A stretch of DNA of 64,000 bases from Bradyrhizobium sp. 170 (GCF_023101085.1 NZ_CP064703.1:7130001-7194000); one strand, 5' to 3'; positions 27,475 through 37,048 are shown, counted from the stretch's first letter. The notes: generated by a model not told the origin, from the letters alone. Translations and numbers: made by a program.

Positions 27475-27911
27475 TGGATCAACCGTGGTTCGCCGGTCAG
27501 CCAGTTGACGGCGATGCGCGCCGACCGCCCATCCAACGCCAACGCGATCTCGCCGCCGGAGGACTGGCCGTCCGGATAGAATCTGATACCGCCGAGATCG
27601 CCGGAACGCTCCGTCTCGGCAACCACCACCGCGGCGACCATTCCGCGCGGAAGATTGTGCATGGAATTCGGCAAGCCGAACCGGCCTTTCTCCACGTCGA
27701 TCCGGAACAATGTTTCGGCATTGCTCGACATCGCCTGCGCACGAGCCAGCTGAAGCGTCGCCGTGACGGAGCGGGCCGTGACGGCGACACGCGTGGCCAC
27801 GGCCTTCGGTTTGGCGGACAGCGTGCCGGCAAGTACAAGCCCGATGATCCCGATGACCACGAGCAATTCGGCCAGCGTGAACCCGGCTGACGATCGTGCG
27901 GGGCGTCTCAT
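27471..27911 (-). CDS. gspH: T2SS minor pseudopilin GspH
   Basis: A 146-residue pseudopilin: leader RRPARSSAG, then FTLAELLVVIGIIGLVLAG with Glu at +5. The domain after it has TARSVTATLQLARAQAMSS and GGIRFYPDGQSSGGEIAL, the usual GspH/FimT pattern. It lies between GspF and GspI with four-base overlaps on both sides. Confidence 0.85.
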   Translation of the reverse strand: MRRPARSSAGFTLAELLVVIGIIGLVLAGTLSAKPKAVATRVAVTARSVTATLQLARAQAMSSNAETLFRIDVEKGRFGLPNSMHNLPRGMVAAVVVAETERSGDLGGIRFYPDGQSSGGEIALALDGRSARIAVNWLTGEPRLIQ

Positions 27912-29173
27912 TGGAAAGCGAGATTGTTGATCGACAGCACGGCGCTCATCACATGCATGATGAGCCCACCGATGCTTCCGCCGATGACGAGCGTCAAAGC
28001 CGGCGTCAGCAGGCCGACCATGCGCTCGATGCGCCGCTGCAGGTCGGCCTCGATCACGCTTGCCACCTGAATGAGCATGGGGCCGAGCTGACCGGATTCC
28101 TCTCCGACGGCCACGAGACGAAGCGATGCCGGCGGCAACAGGCCGTCGCTATCGAACGCGCGGTGCAGCGGCGTGCCTTCCGGAACACGCTTGATGGCGC
28201 CCTCATAGAGCGCATTCAGGTGCCGGTTGGTGACGAGCGCACGCGCGGTCTGCATCGCGGACATCAACGGCACCCTTGCGACGAGCAGCGTGCCGAGCGC
28301 ACGCGCAAAGCCACCGGCTTCGCGGTTCCGAATAAGCGCGCCAATCACTGGCGCCGAGCATTTCAAGCGATCGGCACCGAGCATAACTTCCGGATTTTGC
28401 TTCGCCTTGCCCCACAACAGGAAAACCGCAGCCCCGCCAAGGGCGACCCCCAACAGGACCATCAGCCAATTGTCCTGAACCTCCTCGAAGAAATGCAGGA
28501 TGCCCGGAAGCGGAAGGCCGGCATCGACAAAGATCGGCGAGATGCTGGGTATCAGCACAAACACGATGACCACGACCGATACCAGCGACATCAGGATCAG
28601 GATCATCGGATAGACGAGCGCTGACGCGATCTTGTTGCGAATCTCGAGCCGGCGCGCCAGCAATTCGGCGATCTGCTTGAGGACCTGCCCGGTGACGCCT
28701 CCGGCTTCGCCGGCGGCCAGAATGGCCCGGTAGTCCGATGGAAATACGTCCGGCCGTTGCGCCATCGCTTCCGAAAGCTGCAATCCGGCCAGCACGTCCT
28801 TGAGAAGCCCGTTGGCGAGACGCGCGGTTTTCGGCGCGGCGCCCGGCCCTGCGATGATCCGGAACGCGGCATCGAGCGTCAGCCCGGAATTGGTCAGCGA
28901 AGCCAGCTCAACCGTAAAGGCCGTCAGTTCCTTCAGGCTGAAGCGATTCGATTGAACGAGCTCGCGTTTCCAGACCGACGTTTCCGCTTCGCGCGCCGGC
29001 GCGGATGGCTGCCCCGAACGTTCCGCCGTCCGGTCGGCCACGCCGTAGGTTTCGAACGGCGTCAGCCCCGAGCCGTAGAGCGCGTCGACGGCGGCATCGA
29101 GGCCTTCGGCAACGATCGTCCCTACGGTGACCGCGCCTCGTTCCGTGTACGCCTTGTAGTGAAAAATTGCCAA
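27908..29173 (-). CDS. gspF: T2SS inner-membrane platform protein GspF
   Basis: A 421-residue polytopic protein with two copies of the GspF domain (first around FTVELASLTNSGLTLDAAFR, second around FARALGTLLVARVPLMSAM) and three membrane helices (ILILMSLVSVVVIVFVL, WLMVLLGVALGGAAVFLL, and near the C-terminus ALTLVIGGSIGGLIMHVM). It couples the GspE ATPase to the pseudopilus. The apparent start is TTG 29173, giving MAIFHYKAYTERG, the normal GspF N-terminus. It lies 16 bases after gspE. Confidence 0.9.
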   Translation of the reverse strand: MAIFHYKAYTERGAVTVGTIVAEGLDAAVDALYGSGLTPFETYGVADRTAERSGQPSAPAREAETSVWKRELVQSNRFSLKELTAFTVELASLTNSGLTLDAAFRIIAGPGAAPKTARLANGLLKDVLAGLQLSEAMAQRPDVFPSDYRAILAAGEAGGVTGQVLKQIAELLARRLEIRNKIASALVYPMILILMSLVSVVVIVFVLIPSISPIFVDAGLPLPGILHFFEEVQDNWLMVLLGVALGGAAVFLLWGKAKQNPEVMLGADRLKCSAPVIGALIRNREAGGFARALGTLLVARVPLMSAMQTARALVTNRHLNALYEGAIKRVPEGTPLHRAFDSDGLLPPASLRLVAVGEESGQLGPMLIQVASVIEADLQRRIERMVGLLTPALTLVIGGSIGGLIMHVMSAVLSINNLAFQ

Positions 29174-29189
29174 GGGCTCGGTGCTCCCT

Positions 29190-30971
29190 TCAGGACGCGC
29201 GCGTGACGCGAAGGACTTCTTCGAGCGAAGTCTCGCCGGCCCCGACCTTCAGGAGGCCATCTTCGTAGAGTGTGTGAAAGCCTGCTTCACGCGCGATCTG
29301 CTCGACCGCGCGCTGGTCCTGGCTTCTTCTTCCGATCGTTTCGCGGATGGCGTCGTCGACCACCAGCAGTTCCGATATCGTCGTGCGGCCGCTATAACCA
29401 GTATTGCCGCACGCCTCGCAGCCAACCGGCTCCCGGCTGTGCGACCAATCTATTCGCGGATTGCCTGCTATCGCCATCTTGAGCTTGCCATGCGCGCGTT
29501 CGCTGTCGCTGTGCAGTCGCGCGCAGACCGGGCAAAGCTTTCTGACCAGACGCTGTGCCATCACGCCTGCGATCGTCGAGGCAAGAAGGTAGCGTTCCAG
29601 TCCGATGTCGATCAGACGCGTGATCGCGGCAATCGCGCTGTTGGTGTGCAAGGTCGAGAACACCAGATGGCCGGTCAGCGCCGCCTGGATGGCGATGCGC
29701 GCAGTTTCAAGATCGCGGATTTCGCCGATCATGACGATATCCGGGTCCTGGCGCAGGATCGAGCGAAGCGCCGTGGGGAAGTCGAGACCGATCTGCGGCT
29801 GAACCTGGATCTGGTTGATCCCGGAGAGCTGATACTCGATCGGATCTTCCACGGTGAACAGCTTCAGTTCGGGTCGATTGAGATCCTTCAAGGCGGTGTA
29901 GAGCGTCGTCGTCTTTCCGCTGCCGGTCGGGCCGGTGACCAGGATGATGCCGTTCGGAAGCGCCATCAGGCGTTGGAGGCATTCCTGCGTCCTGCCGTCG
30001 AGCCCGAGCTTGGTGAAGTCGAGCTCCACCCGGGTCCGGTCGAGGATTCTCATCACGACGCTTTCGCCGAACACCGTCGGCAAGGTCGAGACGCGTATAT
30101 CGATCTCAACGCCGCGCACCACGGTTTTGATGCGGCCATCCTGCGGCAATCGCCGCTCGGCGATGTCGAGCTTGGCCATGATCTTCACGCGCGTCGTCAG
30201 CGCTGCCCGCAGCGTCGCGGGCACGAGGCGCTCCTGCTGCAAAAATCCGTCGACGCGGAATCGAACGGCGACGGCATCGCGTCCGGGCTCGATGTGCACG
30301 TCGGACGCGCCACGCTCGACGGCTCTCGCAATGATCTGATTCACCAGCCGGATGACCGGCGCTTCGTTGGCGATATCGCGCAGGCGCTCGACGTCGAATT
30401 CGCTGCCGTCGTTGCCTGATATCGCGATGTCGTCGGTTTCCTCGGGCTGGATCTCGGACGCCGCGTCCTGATACAGCGTCCGCAAGGCGCGCTCGATTTC
30501 CGCCGGAGCGATCACGGCGAGATCGACGCGCACGTCGAGCATGTAGCTGATGGCCTTTACGGACTCGTCGACAAAGGGATCGGCGGTGGCGATCAACAGG
30601 CGCCGGCCGTCGAACGAGATCGGCAGGATCCGATTGGTCTTGAGGAAAGAGAACTGCAAGCGGTCCGCCAAAACGGGCCGGGACGGGAGATCCGCCGGTT
30701 CGATCAGTGGAAGACCGCAATAGGTGGCGTAGGCCAGACAGAGGTCGGCCTCGGAAATCAGACCGAGTTTAACCAGTACGAGATCGAAACGTTCGGAAGC
30801 CGCTTCGGCGGCCCGCCGTGCCCGGCCGACAGCGGCGGCATCGACCAGGTCCTTGCCGACCAGAAGGTCGGAAAACGCCTGCGCGAAGCCGCCGTCCCTT
30901 GGCCTCGGCAATTCTGTTCCCCGGCTTGGCGGCGCGGCCGGGCGCAACAATTGCTGGATATCGAATGACAT
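29190..30971 (-). CDS. gspE: T2SS ATPase GspE
   Basis: A 593-residue hexameric secretion ATPase. The N-terminal domain (about 30-165) resembles the GspE/MshEN region. Then come the N2 domain (ASDVHIEPGRDAVAVRFRVD), Walker A GPTGSGKTTTLY near residue 347, the Asp and His boxes (DPDIVMIGEIRDLETA, LVFSTLHTNSA) and a C-terminal zinc site with CPVC near 477 and CEAC near 518. All key residues look intact. It begins the gspEFHIJ unit and is divergent from gspK, with 151 bases between for both promoters. Confidence 0.95.
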   Translation of the reverse strand: MSFDIQQLLRPAAPPSRGTELPRPRDGGFAQAFSDLLVGKDLVDAAAVGRARRAAEAASERFDLVLVKLGLISEADLCLAYATYCGLPLIEPADLPSRPVLADRLQFSFLKTNRILPISFDGRRLLIATADPFVDESVKAISYMLDVRVDLAVIAPAEIERALRTLYQDAASEIQPEETDDIAISGNDGSEFDVERLRDIANEAPVIRLVNQIIARAVERGASDVHIEPGRDAVAVRFRVDGFLQQERLVPATLRAALTTRVKIMAKLDIAERRLPQDGRIKTVVRGVEIDIRVSTLPTVFGESVVMRILDRTRVELDFTKLGLDGRTQECLQRLMALPNGIILVTGPTGSGKTTTLYTALKDLNRPELKLFTVEDPIEYQLSGINQIQVQPQIGLDFPTALRSILRQDPDIVMIGEIRDLETARIAIQAALTGHLVFSTLHTNSAIAAITRLIDIGLERYLLASTIAGVMAQRLVRKLCPVCARLHSDSERAHGKLKMAIAGNPRIDWSHSREPVGCEACGNTGYSGRTTISELLVVDDAIRETIGRRSQDQRAVEQIAREAGFHTLYEDGLLKVGAGETSLEEVLRVTRAS

Positions 30972-31122
30972 TCGCGCGCTCGGCGGTGGGGTCTGCGTCG
31001 GCGCGATTCTAGGGGGTTTTGATTAACACAAGCTGTTTGACGCTTTGTTTGCCATTCCCGCGTAAATATCGGCCGAAGATGCAAGGTCAGGCCCGCTGGC
31101 CGTCCCAGCAAGGCTTATCGAC
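30972..31122. promoter_or_regulatory. Divergent promoter region gspE / gspK
   Basis: The 151 bases between the divergent starts of gspE and gspK include an AT-rich stretch at about 31010-31075 in an otherwise GC-rich block. Promoters for both T2SS units must lie here or just inside; I could not define -35 and -10 boxes with confidence. Confidence 0.4.
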
Positions 31123-32037
31123 GTGGCAAATCGGCCAAAGGCCCGAACCAACCGACGTCCTGCCCTCGACCGGCCGGAATGCCCTTCCCTGCCCCGCGCC
31201 AGGGCCGGCCAATCGGGCTTCGCGCTGGTCGCCGTGATCTGGACTTTGGGCCTGATTACGCTGCTTGGAATGGCTGTCATCGTCGGCGCGCGTTACCGCA
31301 CCAAGACATCCTCGAACTACGCCTCGGTGACCGCAGCCGAGATGGCGGCAGAAAGCGCCGTCAACCTGGTGATTGCCACAGCGCTGGCCGCTGCGCCCGA
31401 CCAAGCCGTTAATTTTCCGTTACGGTGCCGATTGCCCGGCGGCGAACGCGCCACGATCACGGTCGAGGAAGAGACCGGAAAAATCGACCTGAACACGGCG
31501 AGCCCAGCCGCCTTGACGCGCCTCTTCACCGCGCTCACGGGCGATCAGTCGAGGGGCATGCGCATCGCCGCGCAGATCGTCGAGTTCCGCAAGCCCAAGG
31601 CACAGGGCATGCCATCCACGGGGCCTGCCGAAACGCGTTTCACGACCATCATGCAGTTGGACCAGATCGACGGCATGTCGCCCCGATTGTTTCGCGCCGC
31701 GCTTCGCCATGTCACGGTTCGCTCGGGACGGCCGGAGCCCGACATGGAAGCCGCCTCGCCCGCCATGCTCAGGCTGCTCAACGTCGAGCCGAAGCAGACG
31801 ACGGCCAAGCGAGGGCTGCCGGTGGGCGGCAGCATGACCATCCGCGCGGATATCAGCGCCTCGGATGGCGCACGCTTCATCCGCGAGGCGCTGGTCTCGC
31901 TGGAGGGCGGCAACGGACGCCCCTACGTCATCCGCGAATGGCGCCGCGGAGACATCGATTCATCAAGCGCGCGGCAGGAAAGCCCCCAAGGCGCGGCGCG
32001 CGCGTGCCTGCGCGTTCGCGACGCGGCGGCAAGCTGA
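31123..32037 (+). CDS. gspK: T2SS minor pseudopilin GspK
   Basis: A 304-residue protein. After a long basic leader, the site GQSG before FALVAVIWTLGLITLLGMAV marks a pseudopilin helix; position +5 is Val rather than Glu, as expected for GspK, which caps the pseudopilus. The KIDLNTASPAALTRLF segment is the helix-hairpin-helix-like region usual in GspK, and TIMQLDQIDGMSPRLF follows. It is on the opposite strand to all other gsp genes here. GTG 31123 is the best start. Confidence 0.85.
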   Translation: MANRPKARTNRRPALDRPECPSLPRARAGQSGFALVAVIWTLGLITLLGMAVIVGARYRTKTSSNYASVTAAEMAAESAVNLVIATALAAAPDQAVNFPLRCRLPGGERATITVEEETGKIDLNTASPAALTRLFTALTGDQSRGMRIAAQIVEFRKPKAQGMPSTGPAETRFTTIMQLDQIDGMSPRLFRAALRHVTVRSGRPEPDMEAASPAMLRLLNVEPKQTTAKRGLPVGGSMTIRADISASDGARFIREALVSLEGGNGRPYVIREWRRGDIDSSSARQESPQGAARACLRVRDAAAS

Positions 32038-32203
32038 CCTTCCTTCGACTCAAAGCTGCAGCTAGGGTGCATACTCATAAAGTCGGTTGCTGCGAGTCGG
32101 CCACCTGATGTCTGCTTCTCCCCCAACAGCGGCGCGGGAGCGGACATCGCGGCACTTCGCCTTCGGGCCAACAGGCGACATCGCACGGTCATCAAGCGCC
32201 AAC

Positions 32204-32224
32204 AAAAAGCCGCCCGAAGGCGGC
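32204..32224 (-). terminator. Rho-independent terminator of PEPxxWA-CTERM protein 3
   Basis: On the minus strand, GCCGCC - TTCG - GGCGGC is followed by five T. It lies 28 bases after the stop of the minus-strand PEPxxWA-CTERM gene and is the same hairpin as at 23040. Confidence 0.9.
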
Positions 32225-32252
32225 TCTTCAATTCAACCCTGATGATCGTGGA

Positions 32253-32822
32253 TCAGGCGGCCATCAGGGCTGGCTTTGACTTGCGGCGATAAGCCATGAA
32301 GCCGACGCCCGCGAAGCCCAGCATCATCATTGCCCAAGTGGATGGTTCGGGAACAGCGGAAATGGCCGCAGGGGAAAGAGTCCAAGTGCCGGGCGTGTCG
32401 TTAACGAAGGCGTGGCCTGACGATCCAAAATCCTGTGTCCCAAAAAGCCCATGACCTAAAGTATAAATTTCGGTCGTATAGTCGGCATTATCAAGTATCA
32501 AAACCCAGCTTGTGACGGCCCCTGCGCCGTTCAAGGTGACATATTGGTTGAAATTGGATGTGATAACCCCGGGTGTACTAGTGGATAGCGTAGCGATTGG
32601 GGTGTTTGTACTAGAATACTGGGTTAACGAAAAAGAGCTGATGCCGGTAGCATAAGCATAGTTACCCGCGCCACAGCCCGTACAAGCTAACTCAACAGAT
32701 GCATCGATATGGCCTCCGTTAGAGAGCGTATTACCGTTGTATAGGTACGTATCCGCTAACGCATGCGATACCGATGCCGCGAGAGCCACGCCAATCATTA
32801 ACCCAATCGATTTAATTTTCAT
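32253..32822 (-). CDS. PEPxxWA-CTERM secreted protein 3
   Basis: A 189-residue protein with signal peptide [19 protein letters not shown], a beta-rich exported domain that holds one CTGCG pair, and the tail [14 protein letters not shown], hydrophobic helix, [12 protein letters not shown]. The exported domain ([20 protein letters not shown], then [10 protein letters not shown] before the tail) looks like the small Ser/Thr-rich surface proteins of this class. The coding sequence is AT-richer than the T2SS genes on its left. It lies between gspK and gspD but on the strand of gspD. Confidence 0.85.
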   Translation of the reverse strand: MKIKSIGLMIGVALAASVSHALADTYLYNGNTLSNGGHIDASVELACTGCGAGNYAYATGISSFSLTQYSSTNTPIATLSTSTPGVITSNFNQYVTLNGAGAVTSWVLILDNADYTTEIYTLGHGLFGTQDFGSSGHAFVNDTPGTWTLSPAAISAVPEPSTWAMMMLGFAGVGFMAYRRKSKPALMAA

Positions 32823-33141
32823 TTCAAGCCTCTAAGTTTAATATATGGCACCGTTTCAAAGAAGTGATCGCCGGTCAATAGCTTGGCAAGTTGCTGAACA
32901 AAAAAGAGACGTATCAACGGGGTCCGCGAGGCCGGTCGCCCAATGGTGGTGCTGCCATTAAAGAAGAGGGTTGTCTCAGTTGGGTCAAACGCGTCACTTT
33001 GGCCGTCGGCCGACTGCTTCCGGTCCTCCCCTGGAAACGGACATCGTCAGTGCCGGTCGCCATGTCTCAAAGGTGCCATGAACGGACATGGGCCCCTATC
33101 CGATCACCTCGTCGGAAAGGGCGAGCAAAATCGATGGCAGG
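32823..33141. other. Intergenic stretch with no supported gene
   Basis: About 320 bases. The part next to 32822 is an AT-rich leader and promoter region for PEPxxWA-CTERM protein 3 on the minus strand. The plus-strand frame at 32891-33145 has no domain signature or ribosome site and looks fortuitous. Confidence 0.4.
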
Positions 33142-33582
33142 CTAATCGCGCACCTTCCTGGCTTCTTCCGTGCTGCGTCGGGCGCTGAACCCATCCGGGT
33201 GTTCGACGAATTCATCGAACCCTAGTTCAGCCAGAGCCTCCCTCACATCGATTGCTAGTCGCGCTCCAATCACCTCGAGAGCCGTGTAGGGGGTCTCGCT
33301 TGAGTAGGGACCATGATGAAGGTCGATTGTACCCAGATAGTTTAAGAAGCTGTTCTCCGGAAGCGCATCAGGATCAAAGTTGAACGCGGTAATCCCGGTC
33401 AAGTAATCGGTGTCCGGATGAGAGGTCCACAACGAACGAACCGTCGGCTCGTTTATTGGACTCATCGCAATCCACGCAGGCCTTCCGGGCTGCCACATCT
33501 GCCGGAGCCGTTCTCCATAGCTAGGGTCCATGACCACAAGTACAGACCCGGTAAGATTGCCTGTCTTCAGCGAGCGCGACAT
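33142..33582 (-). CDS. Conserved-looking protein of unknown function
   Basis: About 146 residues, soluble, no signal peptide. The sequence has the feel of a real protein, with LTGSVLVVMDPSYGERLRQMW, RPAWIAMSPINEPTVRSLW and ALAELGFDEFVEHP, but no known motif. The frame starts at GTG 33588; ATG 33582 gives MSRSLKTGN and is preferred, with AGGACA upstream. It stands alone between a PEPxxWA-CTERM gene and the gspD unit. Fold and role unknown. Confidence 0.5.
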   Translation of the reverse strand: MSRSLKTGNLTGSVLVVMDPSYGERLRQMWQPGRPAWIAMSPINEPTVRSLWTSHPDTDYLTGITAFNFDPDALPENSFLNYLGTIDLHHGPYSSETPYTALEVIGARLAIDVREALAELGFDEFVEHPDGFSARRSTEEARKVRD

Positions 33583-33817
33583 CACCACAGTGTCCTTCCT
33601 TGATACGCTGGATGCCTGTGAGGTTAGGCCGTTGCTATTGCGGCGCCAACAACGGGGGTCATCACCCGATGAGTGCGGGAAGTGGGGGTTGTCCGTTGTG
33701 GGTCACGAACGACAAAACTCAAAGTGAGCATAACGCGTCCGCTTTCGGGCGCATCGCGACCAAAGCGCTCCTTGGCCGGGCATGTTGAGCCCAACTGCGC
33801 GCCAATGAGTCAGCGTC

Positions 33818-34261
33818 CTAGCCTTTTGAATTGAGCACGACCGGCGGCGGCGGCAGAGGTGGTGGCGGCGGCGGACGGACCGAGCCTTCGAGCTTCAAGC
33901 GCTCCTCGACGACGGCAGGGCCCGGCTCCATCACGGTGCAGCCCTTGTAGCGCTGCAGATCGGCGAGCGCGTCGAGCCGCCTGCGTTCATCGATGAGCTG
34001 CTTGGGCGCATCCAGCGGGTAGCGTTCGTAGCCGTAGCCCGCCAAGGGCCCCACCGCCAGCCAATACTCCAGCCGGGCGGCGCGCCGCGCCGCGTAACGG
34101 AACGAGGCCGCGATGCCGTTGCAGCTCATCGATTCATCAACGGGCAGGACGGCATAGGGCGGCGGCGGCTCGATCGGAGCGGCATAGGTCACGCAGCCCG
34201 CCAGCGAGCATGCCATGCTCGACAACAGCCAGAAATTTCTTATGGCCGCTCGGCGCTTCAC
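33818..34261 (-). CDS. Small lipoprotein next to gspD, candidate T2SS pilotin
   Basis: A 147-residue protein with a lipoprotein signal (FWLLSSMACSLAGC, Cys 22). The mature region has two further Cys (MSCNGIAASFRYAARRAARL and LQRYKGCTVMEPG) that could form a disulfide, and a C-terminal polyproline run. Its GTG start overlaps the gspD stop by four bases, so it is translated with the secretin. Position and lipid anchor make it a candidate for the pilotin that carries GspD to the outer membrane; sequence similarity to known GspS is not evident to me. Confidence 0.6.
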   Translation of the reverse strand: MKRRAAIRNFWLLSSMACSLAGCVTYAAPIEPPPPYAVLPVDESMSCNGIAASFRYAARRAARLEYWLAVGPLAGYGYERYPLDAPKQLIDERRRLDALADLQRYKGCTVMEPGPAVVEERLKLEGSVRPPPPPPLPPPPVVLNSKG

Positions 34262-36543
34262 TGTGAAATTATCCGCTGCATGGTGTTGGCCGGCGTACGC
34301 TCGCGCGAGGTCGTGTGCGGCATGTAGACATGCATCTTCCGCCGGTATTCTTCGGTCACGAGACGGCTTTCCGTGCCGTCGCGGACAACCTTGGGCGTGA
34401 TCAGGATGACGAGCTCCGTCTTCTGAACCTGGTCGCCCCGGTTGGAGAACGCAGCGCCAAGCCCGGGTATATCGCCGAGCAGCGGAATCTGGTTGCTGCT
34501 CTTGTTGGCCTGCTCCTGGATCATGCCGCCGAGCGCCAAAACCTCGCCGTCGTTGACGACGACGGTGGTCTTCACACGGCGCTGCTGGATAGTGGGCGAG
34601 TCGATGCCGGATGAGGTGGTTTTCACCACGGCGCTGACTTCCTGCTCGATCTCGAGCTGCACCCTGCCGCTCTCATTGATGCGCGGCGTTACCGAAAGGA
34701 TCACGCCGGTATCCTGCATGGTGATCGAATTGACGATCGCCGTTTGGGCCGTCACGGTGCTGGTCGCGGTCTGCGTGGTGATCGGTACCTGATCGCCGAT
34801 CTGCAGCCTCGCCGTCTTGTTGTCGAGAACCATCAGCGAAGGCGTCGAAATGACATTCACGCGGGTAATCGCGTTCAATGCGCTGAGCGTCGACGCGATG
34901 CTGGCTGCGTTGACAGCATAGTTGAACCCGGGAAAGACCGATGCGACGCCGCCGGTCAGCGCGTTCGAGAACGAGGCGGTCGGCGTGCCCTTCTTCGATA
35001 GCTGCCATTGCACGCCATATTGCAGCTTGTCGTTAAGCACCACTTCCGCGATGACAGCTTCGATCAGGACCTGGCTTGCGACGACATCGAGCCCCTGAAT
35101 GACACGAAGCACGCGCTGGTAGTCCCGCTCATTGGCCATGATGAGAAGCGAGTTTTTCGTCTCGTCGGCGACGATCTTGAGCGGCGGTTCACCGCCCACC
35201 CCATTGGAGGACGGAGATGGCTCCATCGAATCCGGCGCCAATGCTTCCGGCTCGTTGTTCAGTGCGCGCTGCAGGCTTTGCAGATCGTTGCCGGGACTTA
35301 CACCGCGAAGCCCGATCGCCGCGCCCTGATCGATATCCGCCGTCGCGCCGCCCGGTCCGGGCGATTTTGCCGAGCTTCCGGAGAAGCTCGCCTGCTTCGA
35401 CCGCGGAGAGACGCTGCGCGTCGGCGGCTTCACCACTTTCATTTCATTCGCAAACATCGACTGCAGCACGCTCGCGAGCTCCGCGACGGGCCGGTTCTGC
35501 ACCTGATAGACATGAAGCTGCCGCTCGGAGCCGGCCGCCTTGGCGTCGAGCCGCCTGATCCAGGTCTGCGCCCTCGGCAAATAGCTCGGCTGCGAGGTCA
35601 CGACCAAAATCGCGCCAAGCCGCGTGTTTGCAATGAACCTGACACGGCCCTTGAGCGGCCCCTCTTTCTCGGCCGCGAATATCGCCTTTAATTCGTCGAC
35701 CATTTTTTCCGGCTGGGGCGTTTTCACCGGAACAACGGCAAACGACATGCCCTTCATGACATCGACATCGAACACTGAAATCGAATCGAGCATGCTTTCG
35801 ATTTCCGCCGGGGAGCCCTTGAGCGCGAGGATGTTGCGGGCATCGTCGGCCTGGACGATGGCGCCCTTCGGCACCATCGGCTCCAGCACGCGGGCGACTT
35901 CGGTGGCGGAAACGTATTTCAAGGAAACGACGCGAATGCCGTTTCCGGCAATGGCGCTCTCGGCCGGGCCATCGCCGGTCGCAATCACGCCCGTGGCCGC
36001 CTGGTCGGCCGGCGCAATCCGGTAGGTGCCGCGGCTTTGCACCAGCACCGCGCCGATCGGCACCAGTGCGGTCTGGAACATCTCCATCGCCTCGGCCTTG
36101 CTGACCGGACGCGTCGTTTGCACGGAAATGACTCCGTCGACGCGAGGATCGACGACGTAGTTCACGCCGATCATATCGCCGAGAACGGTCTTGGCGGCCT
36201 GCTGAAGGGGAACGCTCGCGAGGTTGAGAACCACGTTCCCGTCCGGGCCGGCGGTCTTCCGTTTCGAATATGTCCCGCCGATCATGCTGCCGCTGCCGCC
36301 ATCGATGACGGCAACGGCCGGCGATGAGGGTGACGGAAGCGGCACGGCGCCCGTAGGGCCGCCGTCATACGCATAGGTTTGCTCGAGGGAAACCGGCTGT
36401 CCCGAAGCCAGTCTGGGTTGTGACACCGTGGTCAAAGGCGTGGGGGTGGTGGTGGTGCAGCCCGACACAACGAGTATTGCCGCCCAACAGGCGGCTAACC
36501 TCGTCGCAAGGCTACGAGAAGGCAACAAAGGTAAAACCCCCAA
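34258..36543 (-). CDS. gspD: T2SS outer-membrane secretin GspD
   Basis: A 761-residue secretin forming the outer-membrane channel. The N-terminus has a lipobox (ILVVSG before Cys 29), so the protein may itself be lipidated. N-domains follow: VVLNLASVPLQQAAKTVLGD (N0), VRVVSLKYVSATEVARVLEP-type N1/N2 repeats, and a Ser/Gly-rich spacer near 395-440. The secretin domain includes VLIEAVIAEVVLNDKLQYGV, VNVISTPSLMVLDNKTA and VPITTQTATS, and ends with KTELVILITPKVVRDG. The only start in frame is TTG 36543. It lies apart from the gspE unit, with PEPxxWA-CTERM gene 3 and a hypothetical gene between. Confidence 0.9.
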   Translation of the reverse strand: MGVLPLLPSRSLATRLAACWAAILVVSGCTTTTPTPLTTVSQPRLASGQPVSLEQTYAYDGGPTGAVPLPSPSSPAVAVIDGGSGSMIGGTYSKRKTAGPDGNVVLNLASVPLQQAAKTVLGDMIGVNYVVDPRVDGVISVQTTRPVSKAEAMEMFQTALVPIGAVLVQSRGTYRIAPADQAATGVIATGDGPAESAIAGNGIRVVSLKYVSATEVARVLEPMVPKGAIVQADDARNILALKGSPAEIESMLDSISVFDVDVMKGMSFAVVPVKTPQPEKMVDELKAIFAAEKEGPLKGRVRFIANTRLGAILVVTSQPSYLPRAQTWIRRLDAKAAGSERQLHVYQVQNRPVAELASVLQSMFANEMKVVKPPTRSVSPRSKQASFSGSSAKSPGPGGATADIDQGAAIGLRGVSPGNDLQSLQRALNNEPEALAPDSMEPSPSSNGVGGEPPLKIVADETKNSLLIMANERDYQRVLRVIQGLDVVASQVLIEAVIAEVVLNDKLQYGVQWQLSKKGTPTASFSNALTGGVASVFPGFNYAVNAASIASTLSALNAITRVNVISTPSLMVLDNKTARLQIGDQVPITTQTATSTVTAQTAIVNSITMQDTGVILSVTPRINESGRVQLEIEQEVSAVVKTTSSGIDSPTIQQRRVKTTVVVNDGEVLALGGMIQEQANKSSNQIPLLGDIPGLGAAFSNRGDQVQKTELVILITPKVVRDGTESRLVTEEYRRKMHVYMPHTTSRERTPANTMQRIISQ

Positions 36544-36850
36544 CGACTTCGCGCCGTGAACGATTTTTGGCGCGTAAATATTTGGTAAAACATCATAGTT
36601 AATCGACAGTAAATCGGCCGGGCCGCGGGAGGCGTGCGGACCCGAGATGCTCCGGGAAAAACTCGCGGCGAGGATAACCAGGGAGATAATGGGTCCGTTT
36701 CGGGCCCATCAATATAAAGCCGACGCCGAGCGGATGAGGCTCGCCTCGCCGATCTGGCTGGAACGCGCGCTGCGGCTGGCTGGATCGGGACAAGGCTGCT
36801 ATATTTAATTCTGGTCCTGCGCTTTCGGACCCGAATGTCAGGATGACGGT
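36544..36850. other. Region upstream of gspD
   Basis: About 307 bases. The part nearest gspD is AT-rich (36555-36605) and probably carries its promoter. Frames across 36599-36793 have no recognisable product. No terminator or repeat identified. Confidence 0.4.
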
Positions 36851-37018
36851 ATGATGAACCTTGTCACAGCTCCCGTGAGCGAGACCTTCTCGATCGTTGG
36901 GACGTGCATCAACTGCACCGCTCCGGCCAGTCTGCTGGCAACGATGACCGTCATCGCCATCGGCGTTGCACTGGCATTTCGCTCAGAACGCCGCAACGGC
37001 GTGTCCCGCAACGCCTGA
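36851..37018 (+). CDS. Small membrane protein with a CxxC pair
   Basis: An ATG-ATG start at 36851 opens 55 codons: MMNLVTAPVSETFSIVGT, CINC, then a hydrophobic helix (LLATMTVIAIGVALAFR) and a basic tail (SERRNGVSRNA). Cys on the outer side followed by a helix and a positive cytoplasmic end suggests an N-out single-pass protein. I do not recognise a family. Confidence 0.4.
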   Translation: MMNLVTAPVSETFSIVGTCINCTAPASLLATMTVIAIGVALAFRSERRNGVSRNA

Positions 37019-37048
37019 GCGAAGCAGTCGATCCATCAAAGGTCGCCA

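Noticed and set aside
29181..30419. 412-residue plus-strand frame opposite gspE
   Set aside because: Antisense shadow of gspE with Arg/Asp/His-rich low-information sequence.
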